A stretch of DNA of 64,000 nt from Anodontia alba (Eukaryota; Mollusca; Bivalvia; Lucinida; Lucinidae): NCBI GenBank assembly GCA_964016985.1, contig OZ024823.1, positions 110,534,476 to 110,598,475 of the forward strand, given 5' to 3'. Below, piece after piece: positions 55,201 to 61,970 of the stretch. A program made the translations under genes and the position numbers. Numbering within the stretch: position 1 is the stretch's first letter; every line of letters begins with the position of its first letter. Under the pieces are notes generated by a model, which was not told the origin of the DNA, did not search any database, and saw only the letters and a list, made by a program, of their open reading frames with translations.

Positions 55201-55248
55201 GCAAATACACAAGTTTCAACGAAGACTACTTACAAAGTGGAATTATGA
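40073..55248 (+). CDS. numb: numb, 3' four exons (partial gene)
   Basis: Four exons (40073-40271, 44151-44360, 46641-46838, 54680-55248) join without frame break to 391 codons and a TGA stop; the 5' part of the gene is not found. Numb is a membrane-associated endocytic adaptor and cell-fate determinant that antagonises Notch. Its PTB domain binds partners, and its DPF and NPF motifs recruit AP-2 and EH-domain proteins. Seen in order, numbering from the first exon: PTB C-terminal helix ([12 protein letters not shown], 1-12), [11 protein letters not shown] (42-52), RQGSFRGF (92-99), [10 protein letters not shown] (114-123), DPF (173-175), NPF (245-247), DPF (360-362) and the end TYKVEL. These match the order of the PTB end and NumbF region in animal Numb proteins. 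The tail after NumbF is short compared with vertebrate Numb. Intron phases are 1 at all three internal junctions. Numb rather than another PTB adaptor is near certain because of the NumbF motifs. Further phase-1 exons between 46839 and 54679 cannot be excluded. Confidence 0.95.
40312..40530 (+). mobile_element. MITE family E just after numb exon a
   Basis: GGTAAATGTCCGAAACTTTT to AAAATTTACTGTAATTTT. The hairpin is CAGACCCAGATCAGACTGCC and partner. The gap to the exon a donor is about 40 bases. Confidence 0.8.
40721..42630. mobile_element. pearl/Helentron-like composite element R3
   Basis: TAGCTCACCTGTACGAAAGT follows a T run, and CAGGTGCGACAT then TTTCTTG and a T run close it. The interior has a unit of about 185 bp repeated four times (CTAAAACCCTTATAGTCAGT, TTTTGGCCAATCGTTTTGAA). 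A SINE at 41946-42254 interrupts it. It sits in a MITE B remnant (40670-40720). Confidence 0.65.
41946..42254 (+). mobile_element. SINE family 1 in element R3
   Basis: A complete copy with A box and B box. The target-site duplication ATGCCCAAAATTG is exact (41933-41945, 42255-42267). Confidence 0.95.
42637..42999. repeat. fragment of another composite element, two units
   Basis: CACCCAGCTCCTCTTAGGCT to CACAGGTGATAGCCCTATGA is repeated about 225 bases later. The end GCGATGGCGCACCGTCGAC is hairpin-like. Confidence 0.6.
43116..43335 (+). mobile_element. MITE family C, well preserved
   Basis: TACCATATTTACCATATGTA to CTTAGAGTAAATACGGTA. The hairpin GACGCCGCAGAATGCGCCGT is near perfect. Confidence 0.88.
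43336..43895 (+). mobile_element. MITE family B split by MITE L
   Basis: GCCCCAGATAAGCCACTATT at left, and from TTTTTCTTACTTCTGCATG through a beta hairpin to CTCTTATCTAGAGCTATG at right. Confidence 0.7.
43374..43733 (+). mobile_element. MITE family L (beta core) inserted in B
   Basis: TATTCGACCTAATTACCG and its inverted copy GGTTATTAGGTCGAATA are the ends. The hairpin is TTGTGGAAACTCATTTGAAT with loop ATCGACTTGTCGAT. Confidence 0.75.
43926..44122 (+). mobile_element. SINE family 1, 5'-truncated, before numb exon b
   Basis: The body starts AAATATTTTCTATGGTTATT; the tRNA-like head is absent, as in 5'-truncated reverse transcription. Flanks ACATTTGCTTTC and ACATTTGATTTC are the target-site duplication. 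The tail ends about 28 bases before exon b. Confidence 0.85.
44151..44360 (+). CDS. numb: numb exon b: NumbF with two phospho-serine motifs
   Basis: This 210-nt exon is phase 1 at both ends, with acceptor TTCTAACAG and donor GTATAA. Its first codon is split G|AA (Glu). It carries [10 protein letters not shown], then RQGSFRGF (Ser95 in this numbering) and [17 protein letters not shown] (Ser114). In mammalian Numb the equivalent serines (about Ser276 and Ser295) are phosphorylated by atypical PKC and CaM kinases, which controls 14-3-3 binding and release from the cortex; that function is inferred here from conservation. Because the exon is a multiple of three, skipping it would keep frame. A SINE tail reaches the branch-point region just upstream, and a family E MITE starts about 13 bases after the donor. 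Confidence 0.95.
44374..44605 (+). mobile_element. MITE family E just after numb exon b
   Basis: ATGGCAAATGTTCTAAAATT to CTTGTGGACATTTACCATTA, with the alpha hairpin shortened (ATCAGACTGCTCCAGTCTGAT region). It starts about 13 bases after the donor. Confidence 0.8.
44607..44815 (-). mobile_element. MITE family C
   Basis: CTGCATTTACCCAATATATT to GAGTACTTGAGTAAATACCG with a worn alpha hairpin. Confidence 0.7.
44816..45410. other. no gene recognised; one A run
   Basis: Unique-looking AT-rich intron sequence. About 27 A occur at 45151-45178. Confidence 0.5.
45412..45608 (-). mobile_element. MITE family I
   Basis: GAATGTGCCAAGCAAAATTA to GATTGGTGCTTTAAGGGTTAA, with gamma arms GTTCATGTGAATTGTCTGC and partner. 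Confidence 0.8.
45675..45918 (+). mobile_element. MITE family F with 22-bp flanking repeat
   Basis: GGGCCCAGTTGTTCAAAGCG to GAACAACTGGGCCC. The flanks carry a 22-base direct repeat, GATCACCTTGCACAAAACCA then GG, which overlaps the element edge on the left. Confidence 0.88.
46085..46590 (-). mobile_element. MITE family I split by MITE K
   Basis: TCTAGCAGACAGTTCACATG to CTGAAAAATAAAAATAAAAG on the left and GAGGGTCATCTGCAATAATT on the right. Confidence 0.6.
46210..46560 (+). mobile_element. MITE family K (beta-like core), TA-flanked
   Basis: CAGTTGAACTTCAGTGGCTC at left and, inverted, CAGTCAAACCTCAATAGCTT at right; TA on both sides (46208-46209, 46561-46562). The hairpin GTATGTTGAGTGTAATTATT pairs with GTACACACAACATAC. 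Confidence 0.8.
46641..46838 (+). CDS. numb: numb exon c: NumbF with DPF motif
   Basis: This 198-nt exon is phase 1 at both ends, with acceptor TGGTTTTACAG and a perfect donor CAG|GTAAGT. The first codon is split G|GA (Gly). It encodes an acidic segment [15 protein letters not shown], which matches the AESISSLCSQITNAF region of vertebrate Numb. [11 protein letters not shown] (DPF at 173-175) follows. DPF motifs bind the alpha-adaptin ear of AP-2, so this exon links Numb to clathrin-coated pits. It is a multiple of three and could be skipped without frame loss. Nested MITEs I and K lie directly upstream and end at about 46585. Confidence 0.94.
46850..47283 (+). mobile_element. MITE family N split by SINE-like family 4
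   Basis: GAAACCATTTATGCCGAGTG to TTCTATATAAGG at left, TTGTTGCCATGTTTTACAGA to CATAAATGAGTTAA at right. The SINE-like copy (46919-47200) begins GGGTGGTTGGGTGAGGCAAA. Confidence 0.65.
47284..47710. other. no gene; acceptor-like site at 47500
   Basis: A short open stretch after TTTACTTTAG reads [16 protein letters not shown]. Its frame does not fit numb intron phase 1, so I do not call it an exon. Confidence 0.4.
47711..47923 (+). mobile_element. MITE family A
   Basis: TTAACCCTTGTCATGCTGAA to CAGCAGGACTAGGGTTAA, with perfect alpha hairpin. Confidence 0.85.
48171..48363 (-). mobile_element. MITE family A, sharing TTAA with next element
   Basis: TTAACCCTGGTCCTGCTGAA to CAGCAGGACAAGGGTTAA. The hairpin right arm is lost. 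Confidence 0.82.
48360..48715 (+). mobile_element. MITE family H with an internal insertion
   Basis: TTAACCATTAGCATCCTCTG to CATCTGCAGAATGCTAAGAG. About 165 unrelated bases (48481-48647) sit in the right arm. Confidence 0.65.
48835..50426. mobile_element. 1.6-kb TIR element with 4-bp ATAA duplication
   Basis: The left end ACAGGGATTATTCTGGC and the inverted right end ACAGGGATCATTTTCTGGC form the terminal repeats, each flanked by ATAA (48831-48834, 50427-50430). Internal ends carry T runs. A GC-richer island at 49850-50110 contains an 81-codon minus-strand frame (49844-50089) beginning [12 protein letters not shown] that I do not recognise. No transposase is visible. Confidence 0.7.
50456..50868 (+). 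mobile_element. SINE-like family 4 split by MITE P
   Basis: TGGAGTAAGGGGGCATGTTA to CAAAATGACCTATAATGATT at left and ACTTGTCATTAAACAAAATC then CAAACAAACAAA at right. Confidence 0.7.
50617..50822. mobile_element. MITE family P, TA-flanked
   Basis: CAGTGAAACCTGTGTAAGA and its inverted copy TCTTACACAGGTTTTACTG are the ends, with TA on both sides. The hairpin TACATGTCATGTAATTTTGC is perfect around GCTAGC. It fits the Tc1/mariner-pogo group. Confidence 0.85.
50955..51690 (+). mobile_element. MITE family H broken by a GACCCCGTC-type element and a SINE
   Basis: TTTCAGCAGACAACACTTTG at left and TCAATTTGTTGTCTGCTGAA at right are family H ends. Between them lies a Helitron-like fragment (ATGACCCCGTCATTTG, CCGTCCGTCAGTCTGTCTG, ending ACATTTCTAG before a T run), partly duplicated near 51530. 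Confidence 0.55.
51146..51450 (+). mobile_element. SINE family 1, complete
   Basis: A box, B box and CAAA tail are intact. The target-site duplication AAAATTTTTCAGG is exact (51133-51145, 51451-51463). Confidence 0.95.
51691..52146. other. no gene; simple repeats
   Basis: AATAATAATAAT at about 51870 and a T/A-rich tract at 52020-52075. Nothing else recognised. Confidence 0.5.
52147..52640 (+). mobile_element. SINE family 2 split by MITE G
   Basis: The head GAAGTGTCCAGGTGGCTGAG to CTGAGCCTTTTATT, and the tail ATGTTAAAGGGATGTAAAAC, flank the MITE. Confidence 0.8.
52278..52554 (-). mobile_element. MITE family G inserted in the SINE
   Basis: CATCATGAAAACACGCC to GGCGTGTTTTCGTAATG. The hairpin GATTGTGGGTACTCATTAGA is intact. 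Confidence 0.87.
52715..52928 (+). mobile_element. MITE family A
   Basis: The left flank reads TATA rather than TTAA. CCCTTGTCCTGCTGAA and ATAGGACAAGGGTTAA are the ends; the alpha hairpin is intact. Confidence 0.82.
52929..53590. other. no gene; worn MITE B piece
   Basis: GATGCTTCTGATGACTACAA and AGAAATAAGAAAATATCAAC near 53185-53250 are a family B relic. The rest is unrecognised. Confidence 0.45.
53591..53866 (-). mobile_element. MITE family G
   Basis: CATCACGAAAACATGCC to GGCCTGTTTTCATAATG, with the beta-type hairpin. Confidence 0.85.
54086..54597 (+). mobile_element. MITE family H split by a SINE
   Basis: GCTCTGCATGCTGGGTAAAA to TTTGACATTTCATACAAATT at left, and from CAAATTGTCTGCATAGGAGA to CCCAGAGAGTGGTAAAGG at right, are its halves. 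The right end lies about 80 bases before numb exon d. Confidence 0.78.
54188..54471 (+). mobile_element. SINE family 1, head shortened
   Basis: GCTGGCTCAGTTGGATATGT head and B box GGTTTGACCCC. Flanks CATACAAATTATG and CATGCAAATTGTC are an imperfect target-site duplication. Confidence 0.82.
54680..55248 (+). CDS. numb: numb terminal coding exon
   Basis: The acceptor is TGTTTTTCAG. The first codon is split G|CT (Ala), and TGA is at 55246-55248. The 189-residue tail is rich in Ser, Thr, Asn and Pro. It contains NPW, NPF (245-247), [10 protein letters not shown] and a late [10 protein letters not shown] (DPF 360-362), and ends TKTTYKVEL, comparable to QKTFEIEL of human NUMB. NPF binds EH domains such as Eps15, and DPF binds AP-2. 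No NPF follows the last DPF, unlike vertebrate Numb, where NPF sits close to the end. The glutamine-rich and proline-rich stretch of mammals is not evident. Confidence 0.94.
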
Positions 55249-55358
55249 TACAATTATGCCTTTTTTTATTTTAAATTTAAAAGTATGTATATTGTGCTAT
55301 TTTAATTGGGGTTTTACATACACCAGTGTAGATAGCTTTATCCGTGAGCCAGAGCAAC

Positions 55359-55852
55359 GTATTTACCCTAAGTACTGGGACACCTTAAATCCATACCACA
55401 CTTGTCCTTAAATTTGAAGAAAGAACATTTTACTAGCTGTTGATGTGTCTAAAATAGTTATGGATGAGTAGCAAACAGTGTGGACCTGATCAGATTCATT
55501 GTGTGGCATCTGATCTATATCTACACTGTTCACATTACGAAAACACGCCTGTTCAAATATATTGAAAATTTCACCACAAAAATCTGAAAAGTTTTAAGAT
55601 GAAAAATTCTGATATTTTTCATATTTCTGCTCAAAACATAGATTGTGGGTACTCGTTAGAACTGCCTCACTGAGGCAGTTCTAAAGAGAAGCCACAATCT
55701 ATGTTTTTGAGCAGAAATAAGAAAAACAATGTATACCCCTGTAAACCCCAGTTCTACTATATAAAAGTGGGGTTTAAGGGGGTCAAAATTATATAGGTAT
55801 GTTTTCGTGATGAGGCCAATCTGTCCCAATATTTAGAATTATTACGGTTTAT
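55359..55852 (-). mobile_element. MITE family C split by MITE G, after numb stop
   Basis: CGTATTTACCCTAAGTACTG to ATCTACACTGTT at left and GGCCAATCTGTCCCAATATT then TTAGAATTATTACGG at right. Confidence 0.8.
55533..55812 (+). mobile_element. MITE family G inserted in C
   Basis: CATTACGAAAACACGCC to GGTATGTTTTCGTGATG, with hairpin GTACTCGTTAGAACTGCCTC. Confidence 0.87.
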
Positions 55853-55978
55853 TATTATCTTAGGATGGAGTCCTCATTCTATAAATATTCTTTTTTTCTG
55901 AGTTGTGATGTTCTTAGAGAGTTGTGTCATTTTAGCATGTCATATCAGTTTTAATCCTTTCATATTTTTGTAATGGTG

Positions 55979-55984
55979 AATAAA
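55979..55984 (+). promoter_or_regulatory. numb: possible numb polyadenylation signal
   Basis: This is the first AATAAA I see after the numb stop codon, about 730 bases downstream. If it is used, the 3' UTR includes a family C MITE split by a family G MITE. Only the hexamer supports it. Confidence 0.3.
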
Positions 55985-56290
55985 ATACACCTCCAAGGGA
56001 GATCACTCTTAACCTGAAAAATATTGTAGTTCCCTTTTAAAGGGGTTACTCTTAAAAGCAAGAATGAGTTCCTAGTAGGGAGCAAATTCTTTCCTATGAG
56101 AGTAATCCCATTAGAAATGGGACTTATACATAGCTCAGGGAAGTGAATTCTCTTCTTTTGAAATGACCCTTTTGAAAAGGGATTCATATACCAGGGAAGC
56201 AAATTCTACTGGAGTGGTCTCCTTTTGCAAATGGGGCAAAAACTTGAAACTTAGAATGCTCTCCCTTTTTAGCGTGCCCATTTGTCTTAA
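55985..56290. repeat. J-like repeats with inverted short units
   Basis: GGGAGCAAATTCTTTCCTAT, CCCTTTTGAAAAGGGATTCA and AGGGAAGCAAATTCTACTGG recall family J arms. Boundaries are unclear. Confidence 0.45.
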
Positions 56291-56448
56291 ATCTGCCATC
56301 CTGTGAATGAGCCTCTCCAAATTGTCACTAACTTGATGACAACTGATCATTGTAGACCCAGATTAGCTTGCACATCAAAACAACATGTGTTAGTTGCTTA
56401 TGTGATATATTAGCAGAAATCTGAGACGGTATATTTTCAGATGTGAAC

Positions 56449-56724
56449 TTTATGAAAACATGCCTATTCAAATACATTGAGAATTTTACCACCAAAAAAT
56501 GAAAACTTTCAGATGAAAAATTCTGGTAGTTTTCATATTTCTGCTCAAAACATAAATTGTTGGTACTCATTAGAACTGCCTCTGTGAGGCAGTTCTAAGG
56601 AGTACCAACAGTCTATGTTTTCAAGCAAAAATAAGAAAAATAATGTATTCCCTGTTAACCCCAGTTTTACTATATAAAAGTGGGGTTTAACGGGTCAAAA
56701 TTATATAGGCATGTTTTCATGATG
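56449..56724 (+). mobile_element. MITE family G
   Basis: TTTATGAAAACATGCCTATT to GGCATGTTTTCATGATG with hairpin GGTACTCATTAGAACTGCCT. Confidence 0.85.
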
Positions 56725-56775
56725 ACCTAGCAAAGACTCATGTCATCCTGTGTATCTACATAGTAAGAATGTCAG

Positions 56776-57012
56776 GTAATAACCCTAAGTATTGAGACAG
56801 ATAGACCTTTGCAAACAGTGTAGACCCAGAAGTGTAGACCCAGATCAGATGTTGCAGAACGTGATGTCTGATCTGGGTCTGCACTAGTACTGTTTGCCAT
56901 ACATACATCAATATTTTAGACACATAAAGCGGTAGTAGAATGGACTATTTCAAATTTTAGGACAGGTATGGTAAGACGATAAGGTGTGCCAATACTTAGG
57001 GTTATTACTGCA
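56776..57012 (+). mobile_element. MITE family C with a 20-bp arm duplication
   Basis: AATAACCCTAAGTATTGAGA to CTTAGGGTTATTACTGCA. GTGTAGACCCAGA occurs twice in the left arm. Confidence 0.8.
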
Positions 57013-57080
57013 GCCTGCAAAGACTGAACAGATTGCACAGATGCCTAGGCTGATGCAAGTCTTTATTTGGTTCACATGTC

Positions 57081-57562
57081 CAGGGCCCGTTGTTCAAAAC
57101 ATACGATAGCGTTTACTTAACATAATTTTAAAACTTTGATCATTAAATATGGCATATACTCAAATTTTTTTTGCTGAAAAAATATGAGTAGCTACTCACA
57201 TTTTTTTCAGCAAAAATAGCTGTGAATTAGATATTGTACTTACTAGAATGGAGACCAGGAGGTCAACCCCCGCCGAGGTCGGCAACATTCTTTCGTGGAG
57301 ATTGATCATGAAATATTTTCTACGGTCATTCTCTCCCTTCCGCTGATTCAAGAAGGGCAGTTGTCAGTTTCTGGCGAAAGAATGTGCACAATACTGGTTA
57401 ACCACTTAGCGGACTAAGCCTGCCCAGTAAACGTGTGGTCAGGTAAACTGACCGCGCTCGACATGACCCTATTGGGTTGACTGGGCCGTAAAACCTCAAC
57501 ACAAACAAACAAAGTTAACATTTTAATTGTTAAGCTAACGATGCTTTGAACAACTGGGTCCA
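57081..57562 (-). mobile_element. MITE family F split by a SINE
   Basis: AGGGCCCGTTGTTCAAAACA to TACTTACTAGAA at left, GTTAACATTTTAATTG to GAACAACTGGGTCC at right. Confidence 0.8.
57247..57514 (+). mobile_element. SINE family 1, 5'-truncated, in MITE F
   Basis: It starts at TGGAGACCAGGAGGTCAACC, missing the A box. The body and CAAACAAACAAA tail are intact. Confidence 0.88.
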
Positions 57563-57784
57563 GATTTACATTTTCTTATGCTATGTCACATAAACATTTC
57601 AGAGAGTGAATAGTCCTAGGCCATAGACAGTTCGTACACATGTACAGAATGATCTCGGTCTACGTGATTGAAAATGCAGTTTGAATGGTTTTCAGTTTGG
57701 AAGGTTTTTTACACGAATACTGTAGAAAAACAAGAACTAGTATAAATACTCATGGTGTGTATTTCCTACAGGAAATTGCAACTA

Positions 57785-58450
57785 AGCTATGGCAGAACTC
57801 AAGATAAGAGTAGCCAGATAAAAATTTTTTCTCTATAAAAATGTTATAGGATCTCATTAGAAGTGCCTTACCAAGGCACTTCTCCCCACCCCACGGTATA
57901 TGTTCTGATAATGAATGCCAATTATATCTGGTCAAAAACAAACAACAACTCGCCATTCCATAGCTCCAGGTATAGTTCTTCTTTTCATCCAAACAGCATT
58001 GATATGCTTCCTATTTCTAAACAAAACCTGGACCCAATTTTTTCAAAGCAACGTTAGCTTAATGAGCTCTTTAGTGGTCAAAATGTTAACTGTTCTAGTA
58101 AGTGGAAGTATCTAATTCACAGGTATTTTTGCTGAAAAAAATGTGAGTAGCTTTTGCAAATGCAAAAGCTACTCACATTTTTTCAGCAAAAAATTTGTCT
58201 GATTATGTCATATTTTAATGGTCAAGGTTTTAAGGATAAGTTAATTGACAACATGGTAAGTTTTGAACAACTGGGTCCAGATGTTGTGGGTACTAATTAG
58301 AAGGTCTATCTTGCTTCTAAGTACTCACAAGATAGGTTTTTATGGATAAAATATGAAAAAAAATCTCGATGAGTATCCAGATTTTTTCATATTTTATCCA
58401 CAAAAACATATGTTGTGAGTACTTAGAAGCAAGATGTCTTACCAGGAGCT
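57785..58450 (+). mobile_element. MITE family B copies, one split by MITE F
   Basis: A worn copy lies at 57785-57965 (GATAAGAGTAGCCAGATAAA, TAGAAGTGCCTTACCAAGGC). A second (CATAGCTCCAGGTATAG, 57958-58440) is interrupted at TTTCTAAACAAAAC and resumes ATGTTGTGGGTACTAATTAG. An inverted repeat of its right arm follows at 58320-58440. Confidence 0.65.
58028..58279 (+). mobile_element. MITE family F inserted in B
   Basis: CTGGACCCAATTTTTTCAAA to GAACAACTGGGTCCAG, with hairpin TTTTGCAAATGCAAAAGC. Confidence 0.85.
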
Positions 58451-58520
58451 GTGCCTGGCAGGAACCTATCTGTACCATTTCACATGCATGGCCATGTGTG
58501 ACAGTGTTCGTTTTCTCACA

Positions 58521-58630
58521 GTACGCCTCCAATTTGTTTTGCAAATTTATCTAATGCCCTAATGTCAATAGGTGCTACAGTGAAACTACAGGACATTAAT
58601 CGAAGAAAGCTAAGACAGTGGTTGGTGAAG
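58521..58630 (+). other. exon-like segment of unknown gene
   Basis: The acceptor TTCGTTTTCTCACAG is followed by 110 bases open in one frame and the donor GTGAAG|GTACAG. The peptide reads PPICFANLSNALMSIGATVK then LQDINRRKLRQWLVK. I do not recognise it. It lies outside the repeats, 3.3 kb past numb, so it could belong to the next gene. The antisense strand is open as well, which weakens the case. Confidence 0.35.
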
Positions 58631-58920
58631 GTACAGATTAATTGGCACTGTGTAAATCTGTTTATTAGAGAAACAGCTTGGCACTTTAATATGAACCTCA
58701 TAAACATATGCCATAGATGCACAGATAACACTTGGAGCAGGCTGCATTTTTGAAGCATCAAAGCAGCAAAAAGTGGATACTGCTTATTTTTAATTCTGTT
58801 CAGACTAGTTTGGTCTTTTCTGACTGTTCAAGCCTTCCATGATACACCTTGGCAAGGCTCTTCTAATGAGTACCACAATGTTTGTTTTATACAAAACTAA
58901 TAAAACACTCATCCAATCAT
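58631..58920. other. no gene; MITE B scrap
   Basis: ACACCTTGGCAAGGCTCTTC near 58842 is one arm of a beta hairpin. Confidence 0.45.
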
Positions 58921-59168
58921 CTGGGCCCAGTTGTTCAAAGCGTCGTTAGCTTAACGAGCTCGTTAAGGGTCATTTCGTTAACTATTTTAGTGGATTCAAT
59001 ATACAATATTCTGATATTTTTTGCTGAAAAAATGTGAGTAGCTTTTGCACTGCAAAAGCTACTCACATTTTTTCAGCAAAAAATTTCAGCATATTTGCGT
59101 ATCACTCGATGTAAATTTTAACGAATCGTTAACTAACGACGTCGTTAGCTTTGAACAACTGGGCCCAG
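58921..59168 (+). mobile_element. MITE family F, well preserved
   Basis: CTGGGCCCAGTTGTTCAAAG at left and its perfect inverted copy at right. The hairpin is TTTTGCACTGCAAAAGC. Confidence 0.92.
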
Positions 59169-59378
59169 GTTTATTAGGTGCTTTAGATGTTTTTTAAGAA
59201 GGTGGAAGCAGCCTTGATCAGACTGCATCTGCAGATTAATCTGAATCTATAGTATAAGATAGTGTTGTGATGAGATTTTAATTTTATCATAAATGATTAT
59301 TTTTCATTAGATTCATCAGTTTTATTGTTTTCTGAATAGTTTGATTTTTTTTTTTGTTTGATTTTATTTGTGTTGTTT

Positions 59379-59648
59379 CATTACACGCCTGTTCAAATAT
59401 ATCGAAAATTTCACCACCTTAAACAGAACGTTTTCGGATAAAAATTCTGATATTTTTCATATTTCTGCTCAAAACAGATTGTTGGTACTCGTTAGAACCG
59501 CCTTGCCGAGGCAGTTCTAGTGAGTAGCCACAATCTATGTATTTGAGCAGAAATAAGAAAAATAATGTATACCCCTGTAAACCCCAGTTTTACTATATAA
59601 AAGTGGGATTTAAGCAGGTCAAAGTTATATAGATATGTTTTTGTGATG
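59379..59648 (+). mobile_element. MITE family G, 6-base terminal deletion
   Basis: CATTACACGCCTGTTCAAAT to TATGTTTTTGTGATG. The left end lacks GAAAAC. Confidence 0.82.
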
Positions 59649-59702
59649 TTTAGCCCAAAGCCATGCATCTCCAGATAAGATTCATTTTCATACAAAAAAG
59701 TA

Positions 59703-59915
59703 TTAACCCTTGTCCTGCTGAATAAATTAAGATGCCACACCCTTTTCAAATTTTCAGCCGATCAGATTACTTGATCCAGGTTCTTGATATAAATTCACAT
59801 GCTGAGTGGCAAACAGTGCAGATCCAGATCAGTTGGCTTCTTAGAAGCCAACTGATCTGGATCTACACTCTTTGCAAAGGAAGGGTATATCTGGGTTCAG
59901 CAGACCAAGCGTTAA
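59703..59915 (+). mobile_element. MITE family A
   Basis: TTAACCCTTGTCCTGCTGAA to CAGCAGACCAAGCGTTAA with an intact alpha hairpin. Confidence 0.87.
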
Positions 59916-59917
59916 TA

Positions 59918-60005
59918 TTTTTCTTATTTCTGCACAAAAGCATATTTTGGGAGGCACTTGCATTGAGTACCCACGACATATGTTTTTTGTTGAGAAATGA
60001 GATAA
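59918..60005 (+). mobile_element. MITE family B fragment
   Basis: TTTTTCTTATTTCTGCACAA and GAGTACCCACGACATATGTT surround a shortened hairpin. Confidence 0.6.
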
Positions 60006-60008
60006 ATA

Positions 60009-60915
60009 CAGTGTAGCTCCAATATATCGCGGTATTGCGGGTCCATAACCCTGAAACCGCGATGTGGTCGGAGCGCGATATAAGTCCCGACATGTACCAT
60101 GCATGTATAACGGCGTGCATAACACTCGCTCGGTTTGTCGCTGTGGTAGTTTGCTGAGACATCACGGATAAATGGCATTCAGTTATGTTGTCACCATATT
60201 TCCTAATTAAAATTGGATTAGAATTGCTCAATGGAATAATTTACAATGGTGTGCTATGTCTAACAAGTAATTCCAATCGAAACCAGCTGATAAACTACGT
60301 TTGAAAACAAGAAATCATCGGATTGACAATTTAGGATGCTATTTTGGATACTCTGGCGAAGGGAAGTTACTCCATTGTGCTAAGATAACTTGAGTTGCTT
60401 CCCTTCGCTTATATTGCGGGCGCAAAAAAAAAAAACAAAGTTAATTTCTTTTTATATATTTTTTTTATTGTTTGTTTTTTTTTTTTGACGCAGTTGTTTT
60501 CTTCTGAAATATTTATATCTACAGAAGTGTAAAATAAGCGGACTACGATCTGTGTATGTTGGACAGAAACATCGTAAGACTACTGTCTTGTAAAATTTGC
60601 TGGTGTTGAAAAGGAGGTGGACCGTTTTCCCCTGCTGAGCAAATTTAGTTTGTGGGCATCATTGACTCATTGAGCATTGAGTAGATCTATGTACTCAATG
60701 ATGATAATGATTATGACAATAACGGCGATATAATTTATTGTTTGCCAATTATAATCAACGTGTGCGCTGATTGACACTAAGTGGATTGTTTATCATATAA
60801 TACTTGACGCGCGACTTAGCGTCGGGATAGGCGCGAAAAATCAATTACCGGAGGCGGAATGCTTTTTTTTTTTTTTTTCTGAAGTTAAATAAAACAACAA
60901 ACATTTTATGTTTTT

Positions 60916-60951
<36 letters not shown>

Positions 60952-61035
60952 TTTGGAAAATTTGGGAGCCATGGCCTATTCGCGATATACTGGATTTCGC
61001 GAAATAACGGACCGCGATATATTGGAGCTACACTG
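60009..61035. mobile_element. TA-flanked DNA transposon with perfect terminal repeats
   Basis: CAGTGTAGCTCCAATATATC and four further bases match the inverted right end without mismatch; TA flanks both sides. The TIR style resembles pogo/Tigger. Inside are long T runs (about 60860, 60920-60949) and an inverted pair around 60360-60410 (GAAGGGAAGTTACTCC / GTTGCTTCCCTTCGC). No transposase is visible, so it is non-autonomous. Confidence 0.85.
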
Positions 61036-61119
61036 TACCAATACTTCTAAAAAAGCCTCTTTTAGAACTATGAATGCATGTATTTTATTCTAAAAATAAT
61101 GACATCTGGAGCCTCATAG

Positions 61120-61290
61120 TGATTTAGCCCTCTGCGTGCTTGGTAAAATTTCATCAGATGACATTTTGAAATAGTTTTTAATATTTTTCCTGAAAATAGG
61201 CTTTGTGCTTTGATGCAGATTGTCTCCTAAGGATCTGTATGAATTATCAAAGCATATTTTCTGTGAAAATTATCATCAGGTTGCCCAGAC
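61120..61290 (+). mobile_element. MITE family H, worn
   Basis: CCCTCTGCGTGCTTGGTAAA, TTTCATCAGATGACATTTTG and GCAGATTGTCTCCTAAGGAT identify it. Confidence 0.65.
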
Positions 61291-61299
61291 AAAAATCTG

Positions 61300-61515
61300 C
61301 AGTCAGTACAGTGATAACACTTAAATTTTGGGACACCTTAACTTTTTACCACCTTTATACTTAACTTTTTTAACAAGTTGATTCAACTGTCAGGTGATGC
61401 TCCATGAAAATTAAAGTGTAAACCAGTACAGACCTTGATAAGATGGATTCTGAAGAAAGACAGTTCTGGTTCTATACTGTTTTCAGTCCCAATATATAGT
61501 AGCATTATGATATCC
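61300..61515 (-). mobile_element. MITE family C, worn
   Basis: TTTTGGGACACCTTAACTTT, CAGTACAGACCTTGATAAGA and TCTGGTTCTATACTGTTTTC remain. Confidence 0.55.
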
Positions 61516-61970
61516 ACACTGTTTCAAAGTAAGTTCTGAATGTAGCCATCGCAGTGTTTCTTATCATTCAGAATGGATGTAATGATTGAGTTTCCATATT
61601 TTGGGTCTGCAGTAATGTATTTTTTGCTTATGGTTCAAATATTTTTTGTGAAGAATACTTGTTCTTATGAAAAATCAAGTTTTAATACAATGAGAAGGGT
61701 AGATAAGGTATATATTGCATTTGGCTGTGGTGATAGTGGTTGATGCTTAATTTTATGTACCATCAACAATATTTCAGTCATTTTTATGGGCCGTATGTAC
61801 AGTACAATCCTGACTATCCAAAGACTTAGAAAGGGTGGGGTAGGTACAGGTTTTAGGGAGTTTAGATAACATTTTAAGGAAACAACTTAAAATGTCAAAC
61901 CTTACTTTCTGTGAAAAAAAAAAAAAAAGAAAAATATCATAATCGTCTGCTGAATTTATCTGGAGAACTC
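61516..61970. other. no gene; worn H-type arm
   Basis: AACTTAAAATGTCAAACCTT with an A run at 61915-61930 is a family H relic. The rest is unrecognised. Confidence 0.45.

Noticed and set aside
59841..60231. Minus-strand frames of 84-122 codons
   Set aside because: They run across MITE A, the terminal repeat of the 60009-61035 element and flanking sequence, so they cannot be one gene.
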